Source: Hominisplanchenecus murintestinalis
GTDB lineage: Bacteria; Bacillota; Clostridia; Lachnospirales; Lachnospiraceae
NCBI GenBank assembly: GCA_004793585.1
Contig: SRZB01000015.1
Coordinates: 1-64,000, forward strand
Direction of reading: 5' to 3'
Length of the DNA: 64,000 nt
Shown: one piece after another, positions 37,196 through 44,479 of the stretch
Numbering within the stretch: position 1 is the stretch's first letter
Layout: each line of letters begins with the position of its first letter
Position numbers and translations under genes: made by a program
Notes under the pieces: model-generated
Databases searched by the model: none
What the model was told of the DNA's origin: nothing
The model's input: the letters and a program-made list of their open reading frames with translations, nothing else

Positions 37196-37777
37196 TTACG
37201 AAGCCTCTGTTTTTGTAATATTCGCTTTCTCATTCAGCCATGCCACTGCTTCCTCTTCTGTCGCAAATTCCGCCTGCTCTTTCCATACGCCGTCGTCCCC
37301 CTGGAACACGGTTCCTTCAATGGTTGGCGTCTGGAACGCCACAGTTTCTCCTCTGGTATCTGTCTCGTCGTTTGGCTCTGCGAATTTTACTTTCCTGAGC
37401 CATTTTGCCATATAAAACGGCTTGCTGTCCCTGATGCCCTCTCCATAAAAACCCACGCCCAGGAATGGGGAAATATCGCTCACTGACGCTGTCACCAGTG
37501 CAGGAGTCCCGCCGTCCGCAGACGCCTCCGTAAATGTATGCCCCAGCATTTTTGCGTAAGTGCTCTGTGCCAAATCATCCACATTCAGGGACAATGTGCC
37601 GTCCTTAAAGGACTTGTCAGACTCTGCGATGCCATCATCCGCATAAAGCTTCACATCATTGTTGTTTGCTGTCACAGATGCTTTGATTGCTTTCGCAATC
37701 ACAAATCCCGCATCATATGTTTTTCCATCCGCCTTCAGTGGCGCTGCCACCGGGTACTTTAATCCAATTTTTGCCAT
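37196..37777 (-). CDS. Phage major tail (tube) protein, copy 1
   Basis: 193 residues (MAKIGLKYPVAAPLKADGKT at the N-terminus), of the small major-tail-protein family of Firmicutes siphophages; many copies stack to form the tail tube. It is about 90% identical to copy 2 at 41160-41738, with changes clustered in a few short stretches (around residues 70, 86, 115 and the last ten). Start at 37777 after GGAGG. Unlike copy 2 it is not followed by chaperone genes but by the lipoprotein and tape measure genes. Confidence 0.87.
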   Translation of the reverse strand: MAKIGLKYPVAAPLKADGKTYDAGFVIAKAIKASVTANNNDVKLYADDGIAESDKSFKDGTLSLNVDDLAQSTYAKMLGHTFTEASADGGTPALVTASVSDISPFLGVGFYGEGIRDSKPFYMAKWLRKVKFAEPNDETDTRGETVAFQTPTIEGTVFQGDDGVWKEQAEFATEEEAVAWLNEKANITKTEAS

Positions 37778-37863
37778 TTCTTTGTCCTCCATCTTCTTTG
37801 TTTGTCCGCATATCTCTGTATGCTTTGTTATTTATATTGCTGCAAGAACTCTCCCGGGAAACA

Positions 37864-37893
37864 GAAACACCCCGCATTCCTGCGGGGTGTTTC
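37864..37893 (-). terminator. Strong hairpin after the Big_2 protein gene
   Basis: GAAACACCCCGC (37864-37875) pairs perfectly over 12 bp with 37882-37893, with a 6-base loop. It lies downstream of the leftward Big_2 gene ending at 38045 and before tail tube copy 1. The T tract is short (TGTTTC). Confidence 0.6.
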
Positions 37894-38044
37894 TGAATTG
37901 TTCTTTACATTTTACACTTTATCATGCTCTTATCATGACATTCAATGACAACTTCAAGAAATCTTTAAACTATGGATGCCAGTATTTCAGTCTTAATCTT
38001 GAATATGCCGCAAAAAAACTCCAAATAATCAGGCACTGTCTCTC

Positions 38045-39166
38045 TCATTCCTCAAATTGTCCGATAGAATTATATCCAGATTCTGATGTATAGTAGTAAT
38101 ATCTTTTATTTTTATGCCAAAAATAAAACATACTGCTAGCATCATAAAAATAACTTGAATAGCCGTCATTACAATAAACCAATGTTTTCGTTTCTCCTGG
38201 ATTTACAATAACATATCCCTCGTCAGTCTTATCCGAACCTGAATAGTGAGTTGAATCATGATTATATTTGCCAGATACACTTCCTCTACGTTCAAATTTT
38301 AACGCCTCAGTCCCATTATTTGTAACTTCAATCTCGGCGACGCCTCTTCTGCCAACAAAAATGGTGGATATCGTAACCTCCTTTTCAACGCTTAGATATA
38401 CCCTAATGTATTTGCTTATAGTATAACCCATAATATCTGCATAAATCCACGTGCTTCCTTCTTTTTTTCCAGTTACGACACCATTTTGGTCAATCGTTGC
38501 TATTTTTTCGTGCGACGATTTCCAGGTAAATTCTTTATATGACGTTCCACACATAAAAAACTGCAGGCTTTCCCCTACTAAAATTTCGATGTCGGAATCA
38601 CTGGGGCTTATATAAGGCTCTGTCGTCTCAAGCATCTTTTCTATCTTCCTGCCCCTGATATACGCATAAATTGTTACAGGAAATATACTTATACTTTCAC
38701 AAGTCACAATACCATTCTTGTCAACCGTCACTGCCCGTGGGTTTGACGATTCCCATGTGAAATTTTTATATGATGTCCCACACATAAAAAGCTGTCTCGT
38801 CTCCCCCAGCCCGACTTCACTGCCGCTACCACTTATATAAGGCTGTTCAACTGTGACCTTGCACTTATACGTTTTCTTCCCTACCCTGGCTATAATGGTA
38901 GTTTTTCCTTTTCTTCTGGCGGTAACCACTCCCTTTTTGGACACCTTTGCAACGGATTTATTTTTGCTTTTCCATTTTACCTCTTTCTTTGTTCCCTTTA
39001 TTCTCAGTTTTTCCTTCTGTCCTTTAAGGAGAACCACACTCCGTTTATTTATCCGGGCTTTTGCAGCCTGCGCCGACATAGCAGACGCCGGGAAAAAGTT
39101 AAGGCATACGATAGCCAGCGCCAGCGTGATGATTGTTGAAAATAATAATTTTTTTACCTTTTTCAT
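38045..39166 (-). CDS. Secreted Big_2 Ig-like protein inside the tail cluster
   Basis: 372 residues with a signal peptide (MKKVKKLLFSTII.. to about residue 35), a lysine-rich Big_2 domain (about 36-112), then two tandem Big_2-like repeats sharing FMCGTSYKxFTWxSS, and a C-terminal beta-rich domain (about 270-372) that I do not recognise. Start at 39166 after GAGGG. Big_2 domains are common in Lachnospiraceae surface proteins and also occur in phage tail proteins; here the signal peptide argues for an exported cell protein. Its place between amidase and tail tube genes is odd. Confidence 0.8.
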   Translation of the reverse strand: MKKVKKLLFSTIITLALAIVCLNFFPASAMSAQAAKARINKRSVVLLKGQKEKLRIKGTKKEVKWKSKNKSVAKVSKKGVVTARRKGKTTIIARVGKKTYKCKVTVEQPYISGSGSEVGLGETRQLFMCGTSYKNFTWESSNPRAVTVDKNGIVTCESISIFPVTIYAYIRGRKIEKMLETTEPYISPSDSDIEILVGESLQFFMCGTSYKEFTWKSSHEKIATIDQNGVVTGKKEGSTWIYADIMGYTISKYIRVYLSVEKEVTISTIFVGRRGVAEIEVTNNGTEALKFERRGSVSGKYNHDSTHYSGSDKTDEGYVIVNPGETKTLVYCNDGYSSYFYDASSMFYFWHKNKRYYYYTSESGYNSIGQFEE

Positions 39167-39295
39167 AACGGATACCCTCTTTCTTTTACAGGCGCTGTAA
39201 ATTCCACAGCTAGATTTTTTCTGCATTTTTTATAATTTCCTTATAGTGAAATTGTAACACAATAACCGCCTGTTTGCTACCATTTTATTCCTTTT

Positions 39296-40192
39296 TCACC
39301 CGGCATGATTACCGCCCATTCCATTCACGGACACCCGCCATTTCCCATCCTTCACCACCGGAAGCCACCCCGATTTCACCCGAATCCATACCGTGCCGTC
39401 CCATGCAGTTTTGGTCTCCAGAATTTTAACAACCGTGCCCTTTTTCACCCTTGCCCTGTTCCCTGCTATCCGCTTCGCCTTTTTCTTCGCAGACGCCGAC
39501 AGCTCCGTATATTTTACATACCCCGCCTGCTGCTCTTTCGAAGACACGCCGTCGCGGACAGCGATATCCTGTGCCAGCCGCACTTTTACGCCTGGCTTTA
39601 TCCCCGGCTCTGTCCGCATCATTTTTGCTACGTCCGCGCGAAACCCGTCCATCGACAGCCCAAAACGGCTCCATATATGCGCCGGGTCTGCGTGATTTGA
39701 CGACAGGCCTGCAGCAGCCCCCTCTGCATGAGAGGAAATCACATACATCCCATTTCCCAGCTTTGCCTGCGGGTTCCAGCCGTACCATTTACACAGGAAC
39801 GCACACAGCTCTGCCGCCGTCTGGTATCCCCTCATAATATCGGCTCTGGCTTTTTCCAGATTCCTCACGCTATAGTTTGCCCCTCCGCTATAAGAAATAT
39901 AATCCGATTCACAGATTTCAACCGTAATCAAATGATTATTTCCCCATCCGGCGTCTGCCCAGCTCCTTATATTTTCAGGAAGAAACTGCAGAACTTTCCC
40001 CGGGATATCCGCATCCACACAATAATGGACGCACGCCGATACTGCTCCCTGGTTCCAATAGTCTGCTACAGCCTGCGCCGTTCCCTGCCCGGTGCCGATG
40101 GTATGTATCTGGACTCCGATTTTCTCACAGACTGCACCTGTCTGATAGCACCTGTTTTCTGTCAGATAGTTTTTCTCAATATTCAATCCCAT
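39296..40192 (-). CDS. N-acetylmuramoyl-L-alanine amidase, phage endolysin type
   Basis: 298 residues. The N-terminal catalytic domain (about 1-190) is of the Amidase_2 type: zinc-ligand candidates are H in VQIHTIGTG near residue 30 and H in SSNHADPAHIW near residue 168, with the general His/Glu layout kept (VHYCVD, ITVEIC). The C-terminus (about 200-290) looks like an SH3-type cell-wall-binding domain (KVRLAQDIAVRDGVS.. and IRVKSGWLPVV). No signal peptide, as expected for a holin-dependent lysin. GGAAGGAGG precedes the ATG. Confidence 0.88.
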   Translation of the reverse strand: MGLNIEKNYLTENRCYQTGAVCEKIGVQIHTIGTGQGTAQAVADYWNQGAVSACVHYCVDADIPGKVLQFLPENIRSWADAGWGNNHLITVEICESDYISYSGGANYSVRNLEKARADIMRGYQTAAELCAFLCKWYGWNPQAKLGNGMYVISSHAEGAAAGLSSNHADPAHIWSRFGLSMDGFRADVAKMMRTEPGIKPGVKVRLAQDIAVRDGVSSKEQQAGYVKYTELSASAKKKAKRIAGNRARVKKGTVVKILETKTAWDGTVWIRVKSGWLPVVKDGKWRVSVNGMGGNHAG

Positions 40193-40213
40193 TGCATCCT
40201 CCTTCCAAATCTC

Positions 40214-40534
40214 CTATTCTCCATGCTGTCCTCCTTTTTTATCTACTAAATGCAAATCCTGTATCTCCTTATACATCTTTGTTATCATCCCATTGCCGCC
40301 CAGCTCATGGTACGCCTGATACATCTCCACGAAATTCTGATAGGCGTAAGACGGAATCTTTCCTTTCGCCATATATTTGTCGTGGTACTCCATAAGCTGT
40401 ACCCGCAGAAGAAGCATCGTTCCCCTGCCGTTTGCATCCCTGTCCCGCTTCTGGCGCTTTAAAAGCCAGACAATATAGCCCAGCACAGCCGGAGCCGCTG
40501 CCGCATACATCTGCATCAAGATTTCCGCCGTCAC
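40214..40534 (-). CDS. Small single-span phage membrane protein, possible holin
   Basis: 106 residues: one hydrophobic segment (about 9-26, YAAAAPAVLGYIVWLL), then a charged helix-rich tail with MEYHDKYM and YHELGGNGMITKMYKEI, a pattern seen in small proteins of Firmicutes phage lysis regions. The start is GTG with AGGGGG upstream. It lies 21 bases before the amidase, so a holin or lysis-accessory role is likely but not certain. Confidence 0.65.
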   Translation of the reverse strand: MTAEILMQMYAAAAPAVLGYIVWLLKRQKRDRDANGRGTMLLLRVQLMEYHDKYMAKGKIPSYAYQNFVEMYQAYHELGGNGMITKMYKEIQDLHLVDKKGGQHGE

Positions 40535-40567
40535 ATCCTCACCCCCTATCTCCCAGACGCCTCACCA

Positions 40568-40601
40568 GTACGGGCAGCCCATCCCCATTTTCTGCCCGTA
40601 C
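40568..40601. other. Intercistronic 10-bp hairpin
   Basis: GTACGGGCAG (40568-40577) pairs exactly with 40592-40601. It sits just after the stop of the frameshifted chaperone frame and before the possible holin gene. No T run, so it may stabilise or attenuate the message rather than end it. Confidence 0.5.
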
Positions 40602-40615
40602 GTGTCAGACGTCCG

Positions 40616-41148
40616 CTAAAACACCTTGTCAATCGTTACTTCCGGCTCCTTTAAGCCATTCAGTTCCAAATGCTCGTTATACAACAGGAAAAATTTCCTG
40701 GGCGTCATCTCAAGCACCTCATTCTGTTGAAAATTCATTACTTTACACCCGATGTAGAGCAGGCGGGCGGTGTTCATTCGCTCCGCCTGCTCTCCCCGTT
40801 TGGGGAAGCAAATTCATCCGGCTCCGGCAGAGACAGCCCGTAGGCCTGCAGGACGGCCATGGTCACTTCCAGAACATTTTCCTGGGTAATCAGCCATCCC
40901 GTCTCCTGCTCGGTATACGTTTTCAGCCCTTCCTGCGGCATCCTCTCCGCTTCGTCATTCAGAAGCGCCATTGTCAGGTAGCGCAGCGTCTTAATAGACT
41001 CTTTCTTGTCCGTAAGCCTGTTGACGACTTCCTCGAGGCTGCAGTCATAGTGATCCTGCACAGCATCCACGACATTCAGGGTAAAGAGAAAATGCCTCTC
41101 GACGCCGTCCAGCTTGACGGCATGTCCCAGCGGTCTTAAATCACTCAT
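40616..41148 (-). CDS. Tail assembly chaperone, -1 frameshift fusion form (gpGT-like)
   Basis: Predicted 177-residue product of a -1 shift at the heptamer at 40798-40804. The first 117 residues come from the upstream frame; the following 60 residues (RGEQAERMNTARLLYIGCKV.. ending TIDKVF) come from the -1 frame, which is open to the TAG at 40616-40618. In lambda-like siphophages the two forms are gpG and gpGT, both needed for tail assembly around the tape measure protein. The second frame has no good start of its own directly after the first stop, which supports frameshifting. Confidence 0.8.
40756..40804 (-). promoter_or_regulatory. Programmed -1 ribosomal frameshift site (slippery heptamer plus hairpin)
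   Basis: Read on the minus strand, C CCA AAC lies in the zero frame at 40804-40798, an exact X XXY YYZ heptamer. Five bases later an 11-bp perfect stem begins (40793-40783 with 40766-40756), with a 16-base loop that contains the zero-frame stop TGA at 40776-40774. Spacing and stem are typical of stimulators. Confidence 0.85.
40774..41148 (-). CDS. Tail assembly chaperone, short form (gpG-like)
   Basis: 124 residues (MSDLRPLGHAVKLDGVERHF at the start), helical, in the place of gpG-type chaperones directly after the tail tube gene. This is the unshifted product; the shifted product continues to 40616. AGGAGGAGAG precedes the ATG. In ordinary siphophages the tape measure gene follows at once; here it lies more than 5 kb downstream beyond lysis and surface-protein genes. 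Confidence 0.82.
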   Translation of the reverse strand: MSDLRPLGHAVKLDGVERHFLFTLNVVDAVQDHYDCSLEEVVNRLTDKKESIKTLRYLTMALLNDEAERMPQEGLKTYTEQETGWLITQENVLEVTMAVLQAYGLSLPEPDEFASPNGESRRSE

Positions 41149-41159
41149 TCTCTCTCCTC

Positions 41160-41738
41160 CTATTCTGCCTCAGCCGCGATATTTGCTTTCTGGTTCAGCC
41201 ATGCCACTGCTTCCTCTTCCGTGGCAAATTCTGCCTGTTCTTTCCACACGCCGTCGTCACTCTGGAACACTGTTCCTTCAATGGTCGGCGTCTGGAATGC
41301 CACCGTTTCTCCCCTGGTATCTGTCTCATCATTTGGTTCTGCAAACTTTACTTTACGGAGCCATTTTGCCATATAGGACGGAACGCTGTCCCTAATGATT
41401 TCCCCATAGAAGCCTACGCCCAGGAACGGCGAAATATCGTTTACGGACGCCGTCACCAGGGCCGGTGTTTTTCCGTCCTCCGATGCTTCCGTAAATGTAT
41501 GCCCCAGCATCTTTGCGTAGACAAGCTGTGTCATATCATCCACATTCAGGGACAGTGTCCCGTCCTTAAATGATTTGTCAGACTCCGCGATTCCATCATC
41601 CGCATAAAGCTTTACATCATTGTTGTTTGCTGTGACAGACGCTTTAATTGCCCTCGCAATTACAAATCCTGCGTCATACGTTTTTCCATCTGCTTTTAAA
41701 GGTGCTGCCACCGGGTACTTTAATCCAATCTTTGCCAT
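41160..41738 (-). CDS. Phage major tail (tube) protein, copy 2
   Basis: 192 residues, about 90% identical to copy 1 (37196-37777). It keeps the expected context: ArpU-like activator upstream, tail chaperone gene 11 bases downstream. GGAGGAATAA precedes the ATG. Differences from copy 1 include MTQLV for LAQST near residue 71 and a different C-terminal tail (IAAEAE). Whether both are built into one tube or are used in different particles cannot be told. Confidence 0.87.
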   Translation of the reverse strand: MAKIGLKYPVAAPLKADGKTYDAGFVIARAIKASVTANNNDVKLYADDGIAESDKSFKDGTLSLNVDDMTQLVYAKMLGHTFTEASEDGKTPALVTASVNDISPFLGVGFYGEIIRDSVPSYMAKWLRKVKFAEPNDETDTRGETVAFQTPTIEGTVFQSDDGVWKEQAEFATEEEAVAWLNQKANIAAEAE

Positions 41739-41823
41739 TTTTTTATTCCTCCATTTTCTTTATTTTGCGCGCATACTCTGGTATGCTTTTACTTTGTTAT
41801 TTTTCAGAACTTTCCCGGGAAAC

Positions 41824-41852
41824 AAAACGTCTCTCTTTGTTTAGGACGTTTT
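41824..41852 (-). terminator. Hairpin after the ArpU-like gene
   Basis: AAAACGTC (41824-41831) pairs with GACGTTTT (41845-41852) between the activator gene and tail tube copy 2. Read leftward it ends in TTTTG. Weak terminator or processing site; the corresponding place in the other copy carries a different, stronger hairpin. Confidence 0.45.
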
Positions 41853-41886
41853 GAACTGTTCTTTACATCGTAGAAGGTAACACGTT

Positions 41887-42327
41887 TTAATGGTGACATT
41901 CAATGACAACTTTCAGTATTTTTTCGATACTTTTTAATGCCTTGTCATGAATACGGTATATCTGCCGCAAGTCTATATCTATCTTTCCGCTTATTTTTTC
42001 CCATTCCATCAGCCGCAGATAGCGATAAGACATCACTTCACGCTCTGTTGCCGTAGGAAGCTGCTCGATTGCCTCCTTCACTTCCTGGAAAACTTTGATT
42101 CTCTGATATCTTGCCGCACATATCTTTTCCTGTGTTTTCTCTATCTCAACTATATAGTCGGATAAATCAGTTTTTTTTCTTCCCCCTCTGGGCATATCCG
42201 AATACCGTACGCCCCTCACATTTTTCTGCATCTCGTCCAGTTCCTCCAGTTCCTCCTCCAGCCGCCTTACATCCTTCTTCCCGTCCCGGTAACGGAGAAG
42301 CCATTGCTTTATCTGGTTCTTATCCAT
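41887..42327 (-). CDS. ArpU/sigma-70-region-4-like phage late-gene activator
   Basis: 146 residues: an N-terminal coiled coil (KKDVRRLEEELEELDEMQ), a basic patch, and a C-terminal helix-turn-helix like sigma region 4 (QLPTATEREVMSYRYLRLMEWEKISGKI, then DLRQIYRIHDKALKSI). Proteins of this kind (DUF1492/ArpU type) switch on late genes in Firmicutes prophages. It is the first leftward gene after the divergent control region and probably drives the tail cluster. GGGGGG-type ribosome site. Confidence 0.82.
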   Translation of the reverse strand: MDKNQIKQWLLRYRDGKKDVRRLEEELEELDEMQKNVRGVRYSDMPRGGRKKTDLSDYIVEIEKTQEKICAARYQRIKVFQEVKEAIEQLPTATEREVMSYRYLRLMEWEKISGKIDIDLRQIYRIHDKALKSIEKILKVVIECHH

Positions 42328-42362
42328 AAAATTCCCCCCTTTTCAAATTTTTTCTTGCATTT

Positions 42363-42464
42363 AGTTCGGAAATCAGTTATTCTGTCCTTATAAATACTCT
42401 GTACAAAAGTTTTTATTCTGATTTCCGAACTTTGTGAGCTGATTATAGTTCAGTATTCCAAACT
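42363..42464. promoter_or_regulatory. Divergent control region with repeated operator-like half sites
   Basis: Between the ArpU-like gene and the divergent repressor gene. AGTTCGGAAATCAG (42363-42376) is repeated as an exact inverted copy at 42418-42431, and a third related half site TTCCAAACT lies at 42456-42464 within an imperfect dyad starting at 42447. The spacing suggests binding of the HTH regulator encoded at 42512, as in a phage repressor switch. Binding is inferred. Confidence 0.65.
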
Positions 42465-42511
42465 TGTCAAGGATATTTTGTACGGATATCAAAATTTTAG
42501 AGGTGCTTTCT

Positions 42512-42886
42512 ATGTATGAAATTTATTGCAGGCTGCGCGACGAAGCAGGATACAAGGATGCAGATGTCGCACGGGAAACAGGAATCACAAAGTCTACTTT
42601 TTCTGACTGGAAAAACGGCAGAAGCTGCCCAAAAGACGAAAAGCTCCGCAAAATCGCAAAGCTTTTCGGCGTATCTGCTGATTACCTGAAAACAGGCGAG
42701 GAACCGCAGGCCGTCTACTACCTTGATAGTGAAACTGCCAGGGCTGCGCAGGAAATGTACCAGGACCCGGATATGCGCTCTCTCTTTGACATGAAACGGA
42801 AGATGCCGGCAGACCGTTTTGCAGCCCACATCAAATTTATGAAAGAGCTTTATGAAAAGGAAAACCCGGACGAAGGAGGGTGTTAA
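42512..42886 (+). CDS. XRE-family HTH repressor
   Basis: 124 residues. N-terminal Cro/CI-type helix-turn-helix (about 5-62: DADVARETGITKSTFSDWK, then PKDEKLRKIAKLFGVSADYL) and a C-terminal helical part with EMYQDPDMRSLFDMKRKM. Start at 42512 with AGAGGTG; a longer in-frame start at 42464 would run through the operator region. Divergent from the tail cluster and therefore its likely repressor. The short C-terminus lacks a LexA-type protease domain, so SOS-driven self-cleavage is not expected. Confidence 0.88.
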   Translation: MYEIYCRLRDEAGYKDADVARETGITKSTFSDWKNGRSCPKDEKLRKIAKLFGVSADYLKTGEEPQAVYYLDSETARAAQEMYQDPDMRSLFDMKRKMPADRFAAHIKFMKELYEKENPDEGGC

Positions 42887-43117
42887 ATGGCAGAAAACAT
42901 TAATATACAGATGATTGACATGGACGTCATGATTCCGGAGCAGGTTGTCCAGAATCCCGATGGAAGCTACACGATTTTTCTCAATGCAAGACTGAGCCAT
43001 GAACGCCATTTGGAGACCTACGCACACGCCATGAATCATATCCTGAATCATGACTTTGATAAGCAAGACGTGCAGCAAATCGAATATGACGCCCATAAGA
43101 CAGGGCCGATGGGATAG
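42887..43117 (+). CDS. Small phage-associated protein coupled to the repressor
   Basis: 76 residues starting on the base after the repressor stop, with GGAGGGTG upstream. Seen: NPDGSYTIFLNARLSHERH and TYAHAMNHILNHDF. This resembles small proteins paired with XRE repressors in Firmicutes prophages; the HxxxH-like spacing recalls ImmA/IrrE metalloproteases but the protein is too short for that fold and lacks a clear HExxH. A role in controlling the repressor is inferred from position only. Confidence 0.7.
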   Translation: MAENINIQMIDMDVMIPEQVVQNPDGSYTIFLNARLSHERHLETYAHAMNHILNHDFDKQDVQQIEYDAHKTGPMG

Positions 43118-43256
43118 CCAGGCAGGAGATACAGCATTCCAGTGACCATCTATAAAGGACTTTTTAAGCAAACTCACAAAAGCCTGCATTTCAGGGCAAA
43201 TAAATAGAGCCGGAAACCTATTTTTCAATACAGTATGTGCGAACCGTAGCCAAAGA

Positions 43257-43278
43257 GGGGCTGTCGTTTGACAGCCCC
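43257..43278. terminator. Hairpin between convergent genes at the edge of the tail cluster
   Basis: GGGGCTGTC (43257-43265) pairs with GACAGCCCC (43270-43278) around a 4-base loop. It separates the rightward repressor operon from the leftward Big_2 gene and may serve both directions. Confidence 0.65.
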
Positions 43279-43289
43279 CATCAATTTTC

Positions 43290-44105
43290 TTATTGTCTGT
43301 AATAGTCAATCATTGCCTCATCCTTTTTATCTAACTGAAGGACAAGCGTATAATTCTCCAGCACGGCTGGCACATAAATTCCCGGCGGGATCTCCTCCAC
43401 TTTAGAGCTTATATCTAAAATACCGCTCAATTTCCCAGAAGCATCAAATTTAGTTGTGAGAGAATTCATCCGAACATCGTAAGCCTGAGGTGACATCGCA
43501 TAGTGCAGCAACACCAAACTTTCCCTTTTAAAGTCCATATTCTCATACTCTGCCAGGCAGGTTTTCCTGAAATCTGTGTGCGCATTTTTCTTCCATATCT
43601 TCTTCATTTCCTGAAAATCTTCACTGCTTCTGATAACGATTTTATCCCGCAGATGTTTATCCGAAAAAGTCCTCCGATAATAAAAGCAGAGCATTCCGGC
43701 ATCGCCGCTTTTGTGAAATTTCCCGGAAGCAATACACGTTTTCTCCTTCTTTACAGGAAGCTTTTTCACAAACACCTGCACGGCCGCCTGAACAGAAGGG
43801 TTCTTTTTTGAAACCGCCACAATCGTTGCTTTTCCCGGTCTTTTTGCATTTACCTTTCCATTTCTTGACACAAAAGCCACGTTCCGCTTTTTGGACTTCC
43901 AACTCACCTTCTCAGACGCCCCTGCCGGTTTTACCTTCTCAACCATCAGCTTCCTGGATTCTCCCACATAAAGCGTGATTTCCTTCCGTCCAAGTATCAG
44001 TCTCCTGGGTATTCCCTTTGATTTCGCAGATACAGGAAGCGCTGATAGTACGCAAAAAAGGCACAATGCGCTGAATAAAATCCCTGCTTTTTTTGTTTTC
44101 TTCAT
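43290..44105 (-). CDS. Secreted Big_2-domain protein
   Basis: 271 residues: signal peptide (MKKTKKAGILFSALCLFCVL.. to about 28), one Big_2 Ig-like domain (about 38-112, with VSWKSKKRNVAFVS and GKVNAKRPGKATI), and a C-terminal domain of about 150 residues with no recognised fold. Probably a surface-exposed protein. A GAAAGGCGGG site precedes the ATG. It lies just outside the tail genes and is related in its Ig domain to the proteins at 38045 and 58390. Confidence 0.82.
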   Translation of the reverse strand: MKKTKKAGILFSALCLFCVLSALPVSAKSKGIPRRLILGRKEITLYVGESRKLMVEKVKPAGASEKVSWKSKKRNVAFVSRNGKVNAKRPGKATIVAVSKKNPSVQAAVQVFVKKLPVKKEKTCIASGKFHKSGDAGMLCFYYRRTFSDKHLRDKIVIRSSEDFQEMKKIWKKNAHTDFRKTCLAEYENMDFKRESLVLLHYAMSPQAYDVRMNSLTTKFDASGKLSGILDISSKVEEIPPGIYVPAVLENYTLVLQLDKKDEAMIDYYRQ

Positions 44106-44388
44106 AATTTCCCGCCTTTCTAAATATATCTTTTTTTATTTTGCCTGTTTAGATACGATTTCTGTACGATTGGATATCACTTTCTTACCATTAATTTTTT
44201 CTCTTATTTAACACTTCGCATTTATTACATAAATAATATTATATATTACTTATTTTGTCAACAATATATAATTAGTTGTATTTTTTCTATATTTATTATT
44301 TTATAACCGCTTATTTATCTATTGAATCTTTTACACTGATAAATTTCTGATACAAATCCAAAAGATAACTCGCCAGAAACTGACCGAT

Positions 44389-44409
44389 TAAAAAACAGCA
44401 AAGAGCTGT
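44389..44409 (-). terminator. Terminator of the trmL operon
   Basis: Read leftward: ACAGC, loop TCTTT, GCTGT, then TTTTT. A larger imperfect pairing reaching to about 44445 can enclose it. The remainder of the 374-bp gap (44106-44479) is AT-rich and shows no gene; it should also hold the promoter of the Big_2 gene. Confidence 0.6.
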
Positions 44410-44479
44410 CACGCAAGAGATTTTTCAATCCCCTGAGTAACAGCCCTATACTCTCGAAAGCTCAATTATTTAACGATAC

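Larger units (their letters stand above)
37196..37954. repeat. Duplicated block: tail tube gene plus trace of the activator gene's 3' end
   Basis: Similar to 41160-41912. Beyond the coding region the similarity continues through TCCCGGGAAAC and GTTCTTTACAT, and through 19 bases identical to the 3' end of the ArpU-like gene (37936-37954 against 41894-41912). The rest of the activator gene is not present here, so the block is a broken duplicate. Each copy carries a different hairpin at the corresponding place. Confidence 0.75.

Noticed and set aside
40616-40773. Separate small gene after the tail chaperone (possible ATG at 40761-40680 region)
   Set aside because: In-frame ATG codons exist in the -1 frame but lack ribosome sites; the slippery heptamer and stem explain the frame better as a fusion.
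26599-43117. Complete integrated prophage
   Set aside because: No integrase, terminase, portal, capsid or replication gene is seen, and I found no direct repeats at the edges that could be attachment sites.
42497-43309. 270-codon open frame on the minus strand opposite the repressor and its small partner
   Set aside because: It is antisense to two well-supported genes with good ribosome sites; its product has no recognisable features and its composition looks like translated antisense.
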